A DNA stretch of 64,000 nucleotides. Origin: JAABVY01 sp964627935. Its GTDB lineage: Bacteria > Zixibacteria > MSB-5A5 > JAABVY01. This document shows, piece by piece, positions 1-9,797 of the stretch. The notes under the pieces are model-generated. The model did no database searches. It worked only from the letters and a program-made list of their open reading frames with translations, and was not told the origin of the DNA. Position 1 is the first letter of the stretch; every line of letters begins with the position of its first letter. The position numbers and the translations under genes are program-made. The DNA lies in the NCBI GenBank assembly GCA_964627935.1, contig CAZVLB010000009.1:1-64000 (forward strand), read 5' to 3'.

Positions 1-797
1 ACAATATACCAAAAAACTCTAACTCACGACAGTCTACTGTTTGGGGAATAATACGACGGCTAGGTAATCTTCGTATTAAATGACCAATCTATATAACAGA
101 TAGCCGGGCCGGTGCGCTTCAACCACGGGGGAGTGGTAGAACTGAACCGGCTAAGTCCTGATTCTTTTTGGGCAAGGAATACCATGGAAAGCGGCGATCC
201 AGGACTATGAATCTATTCTTTCAATAGCCTGAATCGCCTTCCGGATAAATCAAATTGTGAGCCTTATCTTCTTGTATAACAGCCTTTTATTACCACCTTG
301 AAAGGTATGCTTATTCCAGTAATGTTTCGATTCCCCGTAGGGCTACCAAATATACGGGTATGTCATTCAACAAGATAACATGCCCGTTTCTATTAGTGGC
401 AAGGCACACGCCCTGTCATTTCAATTGCTCAGGAGCTATCTAAGATCAAGTGCAGTTCAATTCATATAAAAATCAGATACGATAGAATTGTTGACAAAGC
501 ATTGACCCGAAATATTTAAAATTGAAATCCTCGAGTACGAGTACAAAAAGTATCACAAAGCTATGCATAGTTGTCTTAGTAAACAAACATGCAGACAACA
601 AAATCTATTCAGATAATTTTTATCTGGAATCATTAGATTTTTTTTGCCGCTCAGAAAACATATCGCCTGAGGCCAGGCAGATGCTCTCTTAATTTATTAT
701 AATATTAATACTTAGGAGTTAGCACTCATTAATTAGAGCACCATTTTTGCCCCTGTAAATTTTTCTAACAAAAATCATATTTTTTGCAAATTAATCG
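1..797. other. Non-coding left end, no gene recognised
   Basis: Stops are frequent in all frames and no protein family, tRNA or rRNA could be recognised. A short AT-rich inverted repeat (arms TTCAGATAA / TTATCTGGAA, 608-629) is followed by a T-rich stretch and might be the terminator of a gene lying to the left, but the stem is weak. A TTGACA at 490-495 has no good -10 partner. The region then leads into the promoter of the glucan operon. Confidence 0.5.
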
Positions 798-845
798 TTG
801 ACAAAAGCAGTTTTCGTGATTACTTTGTTCGTAAATCGAACAAAG
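798..845 (+). promoter_or_regulatory. Promoter with overlapping ROK-type operator for the glucan operon
   Basis: The -35 box TTGACA (798-803) is followed by a 17-base spacer and the -10-like TACTTT (821-826). A perfect inverted repeat CTTTGTTCG-TAAAT-CGAACAAAG (823-845) overlaps the -10 and the expected start point near 833, the classic position for a repressor site. The same promoter/operator layout recurs in front of the opposite-strand glycosidase operon at 15319-15367. TTTGTTC/GAACAAA half-sites resemble those of NagC/XylR-type ROK repressors, and a ROK regulator is encoded three genes downstream, so autoregulation is inferred. Confidence 0.8.
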
Positions 846-915
846 ATTTTATGGCAAGCTTAATTCAACAACATATTTTTCAGCGATATAAAAAATTTCG
901 GCAAGGAGTTAGTAG

Positions 916-3354
916 TTGCTTAGCGGAAGCAAGATTTATAGTGCGGCCCTGATTTCCATAATATTCATTTTTGTGTTGATTGGCTGCGATAATGATAGGC
1001 CATTGGAGCCTGCAGGATTTCCCACCGATGCGGTTGTTTTTAAGGATGAATTCGGCAGCAGTGTCACATTTCAGGCCTTTGCCGGGTCCAAGCTTGATGC
1101 GCTTGATGTAGATCAGGTCAATACATATAGCGGATCTCAGGCTTTGCATGTAATAGTTCCCAATGTCGGCGATCCATCGGGAAGCTATGCGGGCGGAGCC
1201 TTTACTGCCGATATAGCCCGCGATTTAACCCAGTACAATGCCCTGACATTTTATGCAAGGGCCAGCATGAATGCAACTTTGAATGTGGCCGGAATAGGTA
1301 ATGACAATACCGGAACATCAAGATTCACCGCAGAAGTGAATAACCTGGAACTGACAACTGAATGGCAAAAATATGTAATTCCGATTCCTCTTTCAGCCAG
1401 GCTTTCCTCTGAAAAGGGCCTCTTTTATTTTGCGGAAGGCCCTGAGGAAGGTAATGGATATCAGATCTGGTTTGACGAAATTATCTTCGAAACACTTGGC
1501 ACGATCTCAAATCCACAGCCCACAATTCCCACTGCCACAATAGAAGCTGAGGTTAATGACACGATTACCATAAGTGGCGCCACGGTTACCTTTGATGTGG
1601 AAGGCAGTTCCCAGACGGTATCGGCGATGCAGGGATATTTTACATTCTTTTCCTCAAATGAGGATGCTGTCAATGTTGCCGGCAACGGGGTAATTACAGC
1701 CGTCGGAACCGGTACATCCGAACTGACCGCCAATCTGGGATCGGTCCAGGCTTCCGGGACAGTGACGGTTACAGTTTCTGAAGCCACGGCCACTCCAGCT
1801 ACACCGGCACCCACACCGACTGCTTCTGAGAGCGATGTGATCTCGCTGTTTAGCAACGCTTACACAGATGTCAGCGTGGATACATGGTCGGCTGACTGGG
1901 ATGTTGCCGATGTTTTCGATGAAACTATTAGCGGCGATGATGTCAAGAAGTATGAAAATCTGGAATTTGCCGGAATCGATTTCACATCGGAGCCAATCGA
2001 TGCCTCAGGCATGACCAGATTCCATATGGATATCTGGACCCCAAATTCAACTGAACTGCCAGCCAGGTTTAATATCAAACTGGTTGATTTTGGGGCTGAT
2101 GGGGCTTTTGGGGGAGGTGACGATTCGGAACATGAAATGGTCTTTAACAGAAACAGCTCGCCCGCCCTGGTTACAGGCAGCTGGGTTTCCATTGATTTGC
2201 CGATGGCGGCATTTTCCGGATTAAGCTCGAGGGCAAACCTGGCACAGCTGATTATATCAGGTGATCTTTCAACACTGTATGTAGACAATATATACTTCTA
2301 TGATGCCGGCGAGCAGACAGCACCAACCATCTCAGCTCCAACGCCCAACAAGGATCCCAACATGGTGGTTTCTATTTTCTCTGATGTATATACCAATGTG
2401 CCGGTTGATACCTGGTCGGCTGTATGGGATGTTGCCAATGTTGAAGATTACATGATAGCATCGGATATCATAAAAAAATATACAAATTTTCTCTATGCCG
2501 GTATTGAATTTAGAAGCACCACTGTCGATGCGTCCGGCATGACACATTTCCATATGGATGTCTGGACTCCGGATCCGACGTCTGCACCATCAGTATTCAA
2601 GGTCAAGCTGGTTGATTTTGGAAGTAATGGCGTATATGACGGTGGTGGTGGAGATGATGTGGAGGATGAAATTACATTCAATGAAACTACGATGAACACT
2701 GGTATCTGGGTAAGCATAGATATTCCCTTATCAGGTTTTGCTGATCTGACAACGCGGGGGCATCTTGGACAGCTAATTATCTCGGGTGATCCAAGCACCA
2801 TATATGTTGACAATATCTATTTCTATGATACCGGTATTCCGGAAGCGCCATCGGTTGCGGCCCCAACGCCAACAGTCGATCCTGCCGATGTTATCTCACT
2901 TTTCAGTGATGCTTATAATGATGTCCCGGTTGATACGTGGTCCGCCCCGTGGGATACCGCCGATGTTCAATATTATGTGATTGATACAGATACAACCAGA
3001 AAGTACACTAATCTGCTTTTTGCAGGCATAGAATTTACATCCAATACGATTGATGCCTCTCTGATGACGCATTTCCATATGGACCTCTGGACCCCTGATC
3101 CAACCGATGCTCCTGCGGTGTTTAGAATAAAACTGGTGGATTTTGGGGCCAACGGTGTCTGGGATGGCGGCGGTGATGATGTTGAGCATGAGATTACGCT
3201 GGATGAAAGCATACTGAATACAGGCACCTGGGTCAGTATTGAAATACCGCTTACTGAATTTGTCAATCTCACTACCAGAGGACATCTGGCACAGTTGATA
3301 ATATCTGGTGATCCGAACACGATATTCGTTGATAATATTTATTTTCACCGATGA
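916..3354 (+). CDS. Glucan-binding lipoprotein with three tandem C-terminal modules
   Basis: Secreted 812-residue lipoprotein, probably holding beta-1,3-glucan at the cell surface. The TTG start follows AAGGAG (903-908) at 7 bases and gives a lipoprotein signal ending LIGC with lipidated Cys24. Visible order: a carbohydrate-binding-like beta-sandwich (about 40-195), an Ig-like (Big_2-type) domain (about 199-294), then three copies of a module of about 165 residues at 298-468, 474-643 and 649-812, each introduced by an APTPx linker and carrying VDTWSA, MTHFHMDxWTP, KLVDFG and VDNIYF. These modules occur in bacterial laminarinases and glucan-locus surface proteins (family knowledge). No catalytic motif was seen. 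It is first in the operon and a close paralog of the next gene, which replaces the lipobox with a dockerin pair. Confidence 0.85.
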   Translation: MLSGSKIYSAALISIIFIFVLIGCDNDRPLEPAGFPTDAVVFKDEFGSSVTFQAFAGSKLDALDVDQVNTYSGSQALHVIVPNVGDPSGSYAGGAFTADIARDLTQYNALTFYARASMNATLNVAGIGNDNTGTSRFTAEVNNLELTTEWQKYVIPIPLSARLSSEKGLFYFAEGPEEGNGYQIWFDEIIFETLGTISNPQPTIPTATIEAEVNDTITISGATVTFDVEGSSQTVSAMQGYFTFFSSNEDAVNVAGNGVITAVGTGTSELTANLGSVQASGTVTVTVSEATATPATPAPTPTASESDVISLFSNAYTDVSVDTWSADWDVADVFDETISGDDVKKYENLEFAGIDFTSEPIDASGMTRFHMDIWTPNSTELPARFNIKLVDFGADGAFGGGDDSEHEMVFNRNSSPALVTGSWVSIDLPMAAFSGLSSRANLAQLIISGDLSTLYVDNIYFYDAGEQTAPTISAPTPNKDPNMVVSIFSDVYTNVPVDTWSAVWDVANVEDYMIASDIIKKYTNFLYAGIEFRSTTVDASGMTHFHMDVWTPDPTSAPSVFKVKLVDFGSNGVYDGGGGDDVEDEITFNETTMNTGIWVSIDIPLSGFADLTTRGHLGQLIISGDPSTIYVDNIYFYDTGIPEAPSVAAPTPTVDPADVISLFSDAYNDVPVDTWSAPWDTADVQYYVIDTDTTRKYTNLLFAGIEFTSNTIDASLMTHFHMDLWTPDPTDAPAVFRIKLVDFGANGVWDGGGDDVEHEITLDESILNTGTWVSIEIPLTEFVNLTTRGHLAQLIISGDPNTIFVDNIYFHR
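1807..3351 (+). repeat. Three in-frame repeats encoding glucan-binding modules
   Basis: Three direct repeats of roughly 500 bases (starts near 1807, 2335 and 2862) encode the same module with APTPx linkers between. They are protein-domain duplications within one reading frame and not mobile DNA. Three more homologous copies lie in the next gene (4589-6118), making six in 4.3 kb. Confidence 0.85.
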
Positions 3355-3523
3355 TGCATTAGTGGAATGTACGGATGTGTGCAAATTATAATAATTTACT
3401 GCTTCATCATAATTTCATACTTCTTTGAAATCGGAGACTTGTTTTCCGGTGCTGGTTCTGTTGATGAAGGTCTGACTTTTTAAATAGAAAAAATTTAATT
3501 AATAATCAAAAACGGAGGAATCC

Positions 3524-6121
3524 ATGAAACATTTACAGGTCTTCCTTACGCTGCTAATATTATTGCTCTCAGGCAATTTTATTGCGCAGAACATTGCATT
3601 CGCGGAATCATGTTGTGATGTTCCGGGCGATGCCAATAACGATGGCGGCACCAATGTCAGCGATGCCGTATACATCATCAACTATGTATTTACCGGGGGA
3701 GCAATGCCGACCTGCCATGAAAAAGGTGACGCAAACTGCGACGCTGAAATCAATGTCAGTGATGCGGTCTGGATCATTAACTATGTCTTCGTCGCAGGTG
3801 CACAGCCGCCCTGTTGTCTGGATGTTGTATTTAATGATGAATATGGTTCCAGGGTGACATATCAGGCTTTTGGTGGATCATTCCTTGAAGCTGTTCAGGT
3901 CATAACGGACCCGGTATATGCAGGCACTCAGGGCCTGGAAATTACTATACCGGACGCAAGCTGGTCGGGCGGCGCATTTGTTGATACCGGTACTGTTGGC
4001 CGTAAACTTTTGGCATACAACGCGCTTACATTTTGGGCCAAAGCCAGTATGGATGCCACTCTTGATGTCGCCGGCCTAGCCAACGACAATACCGGAACAT
4101 CTCAATATATTGCAGAGGTAACCGGACTTGCATTGACTACTGCCTGGCAGCAGTATGTTATACCAATTCCGCTTGCTGAAAAGCTTGATGCCGAGAATGG
4201 TCTTTTCTACTTTGCCGAAGGTGCTGAAGAGGGAGTTGGCTACCAGATTCATATTGATGAAATAGTATTTGACAGTCTAAGTAACATAACAAATCCCCGT
4301 CCTACCATTCCTACTACAACACTGGATGTTACTCAAGATGATGAAATCACGTTCGATGGCTGTGCAGTGACATTTGATGTTGGCGGTGCGGATATTGTTG
4401 TTAACGCCATGAGGGGATATTTTACCTTTACATCCTCAGACCCATCTGTTGTATCTGTGGGAGGGGATGGTACTATTACTGCCGTGGGATCCGGTACCGC
4501 CACCTTAACGGCAGATCTTGGTACAGTACCGGCCACTGGAGAAATAACGGTCAATGTCAGCGGGCCCCAGTCGGAACCGGCAACGCCTGCGCCGACGCCA
4601 ACCGTTCCATCCGACAGCGTTGTTGCTCTATGGAGTGACGCATATACCAGTCACCCCGTTGATACCTGGTCTGCTGTCTGGGATGACGCTGATGTTGCGG
4701 ACTATTTGATCGGTACTGACAGCACCAAGAAGTACAGCGACCTTGTCTTTGCAGGCATAGAGTTTACAACCACCACGCTTGATGCATCGGCCATGACCCA
4801 TTTCCATATAGATGTATGGACACCGGATCCGACAGCATCACCGAATGTCTTTAAAGTAAAGCTCGTCGACTTTGGTCCTGATGGTGTTTTTGGTAATGGT
4901 GATGATTCCGAGCATGAATTGATTTTTGATGAAAATACCATGGATACCGAGCAGTGGGTCAGTATCGATGTTCCGCTGTCCAGTTTTGCTAATCTGGCAT
5001 CGACTGAGCATCTGGCCCAGATGGTAATCTCCTCTGTTGGCCTCTCTACAGTTTATATTGACAATATTTATTTCTACGATGCCGGTCTTGCAACTGAACC
5101 GGATGTTGCCGCTGCCACGCCAACACATGATCCGGGTAATGTTGCCTCGCTTTATAGTGATGCCTATACTGCGGCAACTACTGTGACCACATGGTCGGCG
5201 CCATGGGATCAGGCAGATGTTTCCGATTTTAATATCGGTTCTGATAACATGAAGAAGTATACAAACCTGGCCTATGCTGGAATAGAGTTTAGTCCCCTTG
5301 ATGCATCTGCGATGACCCATTTTCACATGGATGTCTGGACTCCGGATCCAACAGCGGCGCCAAGCGTATTCAAAGTCAAGCTGGTTGATTACGGTGCAGA
5401 TGGCAATTATGGTGGCGGTGATGATGTCGAGCATGAACTGACTTTTGACCATAATACCATGAATACCGGAATGTGGGTCGGAATTGATGTGCCGCTTACT
5501 GATTTTACAAATCTAACAACAACCGGTCATCTGGCGCAGATGGTTATTTCCGGTGATCCAAATACTGTTTTTGTCGACAATATCTATTTCTACCAGGGCG
5601 CTGCAACTGAGCCGACATCTTCAGCCCCGACACCTTCGCATGCCCAGGTTGATGTTTTTTCAATATTCAGCGATGCTTACACGAACACGGAGTTTGACGT
5701 CTGGTCGTCACAGTGGGATAATGCTGATGTGGCTGACTTTGCCATCGGTTCTGATAATCTGAAAAAATACTATAACCTGATCTTCTCAATTGCCGAATAT
5801 ACCAGTACCGGAACTCAGGATATAAGCACCATGACCCATTTCCATATGGATGTCTGGACCCCGAATGAGACAAACGCATCATCCGAGTTCAAGATCAAAC
5901 TGGTTGACTATGGTCCTAACGGTGTTTGGGATGGTGGTGGCGATGATACCGAGCACGAATTGACCTTTGATAATGCAACTATGAGCACGGGAAACTGGAT
6001 TAGCTTTGATATACCGCTTAGCGACTTTACCGGGTTAACCGGCAGGGAGCACTTTGCTCAACTAATTCTCTCGGGTACATTTGGAACTGTCTTTGTTGAC
6101 AATGTCTATTTTCATAAATAG
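3524..6121 (+). CDS. Secreted dockerin protein with glucan-binding modules
   Basis: An 865-residue secreted paralog of the upstream lipoprotein. The ATG follows CGGAGGA closely. A signal peptide ending AFA (cleavage about 27/28) is followed by two dockerin-type calcium repeats (about 30-97; loops DANNDGGTNVSD and DANCDAEINVSD, each followed by IINYVF). Then come the same carbohydrate-binding-like domain (about 100-255), an Ig-like domain (about 260-350) and three modules (356-523, 530-695, 701-865) as in the neighbour. The main difference is attachment: dockerin here, lipid anchor there. No cohesin is visible in the window, so the docking partner is unknown. The 169 bases separating the two genes show no terminator, so co-transcription is likely. 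Role in binding beta-1,3-glucan is inferred from the module family and locus. Confidence 0.85.
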   Translation: MKHLQVFLTLLILLLSGNFIAQNIAFAESCCDVPGDANNDGGTNVSDAVYIINYVFTGGAMPTCHEKGDANCDAEINVSDAVWIINYVFVAGAQPPCCLDVVFNDEYGSRVTYQAFGGSFLEAVQVITDPVYAGTQGLEITIPDASWSGGAFVDTGTVGRKLLAYNALTFWAKASMDATLDVAGLANDNTGTSQYIAEVTGLALTTAWQQYVIPIPLAEKLDAENGLFYFAEGAEEGVGYQIHIDEIVFDSLSNITNPRPTIPTTTLDVTQDDEITFDGCAVTFDVGGADIVVNAMRGYFTFTSSDPSVVSVGGDGTITAVGSGTATLTADLGTVPATGEITVNVSGPQSEPATPAPTPTVPSDSVVALWSDAYTSHPVDTWSAVWDDADVADYLIGTDSTKKYSDLVFAGIEFTTTTLDASAMTHFHIDVWTPDPTASPNVFKVKLVDFGPDGVFGNGDDSEHELIFDENTMDTEQWVSIDVPLSSFANLASTEHLAQMVISSVGLSTVYIDNIYFYDAGLATEPDVAAATPTHDPGNVASLYSDAYTAATTVTTWSAPWDQADVSDFNIGSDNMKKYTNLAYAGIEFSPLDASAMTHFHMDVWTPDPTAAPSVFKVKLVDYGADGNYGGGDDVEHELTFDHNTMNTGMWVGIDVPLTDFTNLTTTGHLAQMVISGDPNTVFVDNIYFYQGAATEPTSSAPTPSHAQVDVFSIFSDAYTNTEFDVWSSQWDNADVADFAIGSDNLKKYYNLIFSIAEYTSTGTQDISTMTHFHMDVWTPNETNASSEFKIKLVDYGPNGVWDGGGDDTEHELTFDNATMSTGNWISFDIPLSDFTGLTGREHFAQLILSGTFGTVFVDNVYFHK
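4589..6118 (+). repeat. Three in-frame module repeats, second set
   Basis: Three direct repeats of about 500 bases (starts near 4589, 5112 and 5624) homologous to those at 1807-3351. They encode the C-terminal glucan-binding modules; the third copy is the most diverged (DVWSSQ instead of DTWSAx, and AEYTS instead of GIEFTS). Confidence 0.8.
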
Positions 6122-6150
6122 ATTATTAATTGAAAGATAGCGGATAATCA

Positions 6151-7416
6151 ATGAAAGTGAAACTGACTTTGAGTAATGCATCTGGAAAAAGGGCCGTTCT
6201 TTCAAGGGAACGGCCCCTTGCCAATATGGTCTTGAAATTGATCTGGGATAAAGGTAAGACTTCAAGAGCTGAAATTGCCCGTCAGACCGGCTTGTCCCGT
6301 TCAACGGTTTCGGAAATTATTGATAATCTTCTGAAAACCGGGCTTATAGCAGAAGTCGGAGCGGGGAAATCGAGTGGCGGCCGGCGGCCTATTGTCCTGG
6401 AATTTCAGGATGAAGCCCGCTGGATTCTGGGTGTTGACCTGGGTGCGACGCATGTATCCGTAGTCCTCACCGACCTGCGGGGCCATGTGCTTTCATGGCA
6501 GGAAAAAAGACATCCAGTAAGAACCGATCCTGAAGGAACCCGCGCGCTTGTTATCAGTTTATGTGATGCCTGTCTGCGGCAATGGGGAAATGGTACTAAG
6601 CGGCTGATCAGTATTGGAGTCTCGGTTCCAAGTCCGGTGGATCCATTAAATCCACGAATGTTGTCAGAAGTTGTTATCCCGGCCTGGCAGGGGGAAAGCG
6701 GGCTGGAACAGCTTCAGGTCAAATATGGAGTGCCGGTCTATGTCGATAATGATGCCAACCTGGGCGCACTAGCGGAACATTGGTGGGGTGCCGGCAGAGG
6801 CATTAATGATCTTGTATATATAAAAATAGCACATGGAATTGGTGCCGGGTATATCTTAAACGGCGAAATATATCGTGGAGCCGGTGGTGTCGCAGGAGAA
6901 CTGGGACATCTTCCCATAGATCCCAATGGTGAGCTCTGTGTGTGTGGATTGAGAGGATGCCTGGCGACTTTTGTGGGAAAACCGGCAATCATGGAGCGCG
7001 CTAAAAAGCTGTTGAAAGAGTATCCAGAAAGCCAGCTCAAGGGGCCTGATCCCACCCTGGATGCCATCGAAAAAGCGGCTCGCGATGGCGACCCCCTGGC
7101 TTTGAAGGTCGTTAGTGAAGTCGCCGAATATCTTGGTATTGCTATTTCCGGATGGTTTAATTTAATGAATCCCAATCTTGCCATTCTGGGTGGAGGATTC
7201 ACCGGGTTGGGCGAGCTTCTGCTGGAGCCATTGCGTTCAAAGGTCCGTAACAGCACGCTGGTAAGTAAAGCCGCAGTTGACATTAAAACCAGTGATCTTG
7301 GCCCCAGGGCAATTGCGATCGGAGCTGCCACCCTGGCTCTGGAAGCAATGTTTACAGATCCTATCGAGACGCATACTCGTGTAAACGGGAGAATAAATGA
7401 CTCGGTACATCTGTAG
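6151..7416 (+). CDS. ROK-family transcriptional regulator
   Basis: A 421-residue NagC/XylR-type regulator, likely the sugar-responsive repressor of this locus. An N-terminal winged helix-turn-helix (about 24-85, SRAEIARQTGLSRSTVSEI) precedes a ROK sugar-kinase-like domain with the phosphate-loop-like DLGATH (about 97), the Asp of VDNDAN (D201) and the ROK zinc motif with H253, C263, C265 and C270. Keeping D201 and all zinc ligands suggests the sugar site is intact; whether it also phosphorylates glucose cannot be told from sequence. It lies 29 bases after the dockerin protein, and its last 20 bases overlap the start of the GH16 gene. Two inverted repeats at 823-845 and 15319-15343 are its proposed operators. 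The Shine-Dalgarno is weak (GCGGAT). Confidence 0.9.
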   Translation: MKVKLTLSNASGKRAVLSRERPLANMVLKLIWDKGKTSRAEIARQTGLSRSTVSEIIDNLLKTGLIAEVGAGKSSGGRRPIVLEFQDEARWILGVDLGATHVSVVLTDLRGHVLSWQEKRHPVRTDPEGTRALVISLCDACLRQWGNGTKRLISIGVSVPSPVDPLNPRMLSEVVIPAWQGESGLEQLQVKYGVPVYVDNDANLGALAEHWWGAGRGINDLVYIKIAHGIGAGYILNGEIYRGAGGVAGELGHLPIDPNGELCVCGLRGCLATFVGKPAIMERAKKLLKEYPESQLKGPDPTLDAIEKAARDGDPLALKVVSEVAEYLGIAISGWFNLMNPNLAILGGGFTGLGELLLEPLRSKVRNSTLVSKAAVDIKTSDLGPRAIAIGAATLALEAMFTDPIETHTRVNGRINDSVHL

Positions 7417-8218
7417 ATTATTAATGCTCGGGATGCTCCTGGCAATCTGTGTTAGCCTGAATTGCTCAAATAATTCGGTAGAATCTGAGATAACATTGAC
7501 ATTAGCATGGCAGGATGAATTCGAGGGGCCGTCCGGTCAATTACCTGATTCGACCAAGTGGGATTATGATATTGGGACCGACTGGGGAAATGCCCAGTTG
7601 GAATATGATACTAAAAGACCGGAGAATGTTTCGTTGGATGGAGAGGGGAATCTGGCTATCACGGCGCGTGAGGAATCATACATGGGTCGGGATTACACCT
7701 CGGCCCGGATTGTAACACGAGGCAAATTCGAGCCGACCTATGGCAGAATTGAGGCCAGGATAAAACTTCCGACCGGCCAGGGCATCTGGCCCGCGTTTTG
7801 GATGCTGGGCAGCAACTTCAGCTCGGTTGGCTGGCCCCAGTGCGGAGAAATCGATATTATGGAATACCGCGGCCAGGAACCCAAAATTATTCATGGCAGT
7901 TTACATGGCCCGGGATATTCCGGCGGGAATGCAATTACGCGCAGGTATTATCTGGAAGATGGCCGCTTCGATAATGAGTTCCATACTTTTGCTGTGGAAT
8001 GGGAAGCCGGTGTAATTAGATGGTATATTGATGAGATTGAATATCAAACCGTTTATCCCTCACTGGTCGATGGTGAATGGGTTTTCAACCATGCATTTTA
8101 CATTATTCTCAATGTTGCCGTTGGCGGAAATTACGTTGGTCCGCCGGATGAAAGCACGGTTTTTCCACAGACAATGCTGATTGATTATGTCAGGGTATAC
8201 AGCTGGGGGCAGAATTAA
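7397..8218 (+). CDS. GH16 endo-beta-1,3-glucanase (laminarinase)
   Basis: Extracytoplasmic enzyme of 273 residues that should cut beta-1,3-(1,4)-glucan internally. After an N-terminal signal segment with a poor lipobox (SLNC) it is one GH16 jelly-roll. The active-site strand GEIDIME gives nucleophile E151, helper D153 and acid/base E156, the ExDxxE form with beta-bulge found in laminarinases. RIEARIKLPTGQGIWPAFWMLG and the C-terminal IDYVRVY are also typical. The length is that of a bare catalytic domain, so the separate module proteins of this operon may supply binding. The ATG lies 20 bases inside the ROK gene, suggesting translational coupling. Confidence 0.93.
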   Translation: MTRYICRLLMLGMLLAICVSLNCSNNSVESEITLTLAWQDEFEGPSGQLPDSTKWDYDIGTDWGNAQLEYDTKRPENVSLDGEGNLAITAREESYMGRDYTSARIVTRGKFEPTYGRIEARIKLPTGQGIWPAFWMLGSNFSSVGWPQCGEIDIMEYRGQEPKIIHGSLHGPGYSGGNAITRRYYLEDGRFDNEFHTFAVEWEAGVIRWYIDEIEYQTVYPSLVDGEWVFNHAFYIILNVAVGGNYVGPPDESTVFPQTMLIDYVRVYSWGQN

Positions 8219-8305
8219 GGCCCCTGCTTTAAATCCCTGCCAATAATTCAGGAGAGCAAAATTATATAGCCTGCCAATGTAAAATAATTTAAAGAAGATC
8301 AAACA

Positions 8306-9775
8306 ATGAATCCATCTGCATATCATAAAACTGCGCCTGAGGATCGAATATCGCTGGGTCAGAGAATTATTTACGGGCTGGGCGGTCTGATCAATAATCT
8401 CCTGGCGGCCGCAAGCGGCGGTATGATGATTGTTCTCAATCTCGGGCTTGGAATGGATCCCGGGCTGGTTGGCCTGCTTGGATCACTTCCCAGATTGACT
8501 GATGCCCTGACCGATCCGGTAATGGGCTTTATATCCGACAATACCAAATCGCGCTGGGGCAGAAGACGTCCATATATATTTGTCGGGGCGATAGTGGCAG
8601 GTGTAATATTCGCCCTGTTATGGCAACTTCCCAGGGGCCAGAGCGAGGCATTTTACTTCGTGTATTTCCTGATCGGTTCGATATTATTCTACATGGGTTA
8701 CACCATATTTGCGACTCCCTGGGTAGCATTGGGGTATGAATTGACGGCCGATTATCATGAACGAACCCGTCTGATGGGCACGCAGAACTTTATTAGTCAG
8801 CTTGCCTATGTGGTTTCTCCCTGGTTTTTGTGGATTATGACCTATGAAAAGTTTTTCAAAGATCAGGTCGCCGGAGCCGCTGCACTGGCAATAATAATTG
8901 CCGTGGTTACGATCGGTATTGGTATCCTCCCGGCTATATTTTTACGAGAAAGATACAAGAAAATTGCCCGGTCAGAGATTGATAAAAAAGCCAGGAAGGG
9001 AAGCCTTATTAGCGGCCTGTGGAAGAATCTCAAGAAGTTCTTTAAAGGATTCGCAACGACCGTCAAATCAGGACCCTTCTTGAAACTTTGCCTGGCTACA
9101 TTTTTGGTTTTCAATGGCTTCATTTTAGTGTCATCCTTCCAGTTTTATGTGATCATTTATTATGTCGCCGGAGGTGAGCAAAACCTGGGGGCCAAATATG
9201 CAGGATACGCCGGTACAATTGGCGCCGTTTCGACTTTTGTCGTTATCATGATTGTAACATGGATTGGAACCAAGATCGGGAAGCGCAGGGCATTTCTCGT
9301 ATCCACGGCAATCTCTATGCTCGGTTATGCCCTGAAATGGATATGTTATAATCCCGATTACCCCTGGTTAGTGATTGTTCCGGCACCGCTTCTGGCATTC
9401 AGCCTTGGTGGCCTGTTCACGCTCATGCCATCCATGGTCGCTGATGTGGTTGATTATGATGAATTAGAGACTCATCAGCGCCGTGAGGGAATGTTCGGAT
9501 CGATATTCTGGTGGGTGGTAAAGCTGGGCATGTCGGCCGCCCTGGCCGGAGGCGGATTTCTTCTCAATGCCACCGGTTTCGACGTTGCCCTCGAAGGCAA
9601 TCAGTCCGCCAGTGCCATAACTCTCATGCGCATATTTGATGCCGGAGTTCCAATCGTGACTTCCGCCATTGCCATCTGGGCCGTGGCGACATTTCCCATA
9701 ACCGAACAGAAAGCCCGAGAGGTAAGAGAGGTGCTGGAGAAAAGGCGTGGCAAACCCAATACGGAGACATCATAA
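8306..9775 (+). CDS. GPH-family sugar:cation symporter
   Basis: Inner-membrane transporter of 489 residues with about twelve hydrophobic segments. The N-terminal signature DALTDPVMGFISDNTKSRWG with RRRP (about 70-92) marks the glycoside-pentoside-hexuronide:cation symporter branch of MFS_2, which takes up sugars and glycosides with H+ or Na+. From its position it should import glucose or short beta-1,3-gluco-oligosaccharides released by the surface enzymes. It is the last gene of the plus-strand operon, 87 bases after GH16, and is followed by a terminator at 9798. Substrate is inferred from context only. Confidence 0.9.
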   Translation: MNPSAYHKTAPEDRISLGQRIIYGLGGLINNLLAAASGGMMIVLNLGLGMDPGLVGLLGSLPRLTDALTDPVMGFISDNTKSRWGRRRPYIFVGAIVAGVIFALLWQLPRGQSEAFYFVYFLIGSILFYMGYTIFATPWVALGYELTADYHERTRLMGTQNFISQLAYVVSPWFLWIMTYEKFFKDQVAGAAALAIIIAVVTIGIGILPAIFLRERYKKIARSEIDKKARKGSLISGLWKNLKKFFKGFATTVKSGPFLKLCLATFLVFNGFILVSSFQFYVIIYYVAGGEQNLGAKYAGYAGTIGAVSTFVVIMIVTWIGTKIGKRRAFLVSTAISMLGYALKWICYNPDYPWLVIVPAPLLAFSLGGLFTLMPSMVADVVDYDELETHQRREGMFGSIFWWVVKLGMSAALAGGGFLLNATGFDVALEGNQSASAITLMRIFDAGVPIVTSAIAIWAVATFPITEQKAREVREVLEKRRGKPNTETS

Positions 9776-9797
9776 TAATTTCTGGATATAAAAAGAT

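Noticed and set aside
119..172. GC-richer stretch resembling an RNA stem
   Set aside because: It does not fold into a tRNA cloverleaf and lacks the conserved GGTTCRANTCC loop.
719..735. CIRCE-like half-site TTAGCACTC upstream of the glucan operon
   Set aside because: The second arm GAGTGCTAA is not present (AGAGCACCA follows), and no chaperone gene is nearby.
4838..5452. 204-codon minus-strand frame opposite the dockerin module protein
   Set aside because: It is a shadow of the repeated modules; similar frames appear opposite each repeat.
1807..6118. Tandem direct repeats that could suggest a repeat array or mobile DNA
   Set aside because: The repeats are about 500 bases, in frame, and encode one protein module; no spacers or transposase exist.
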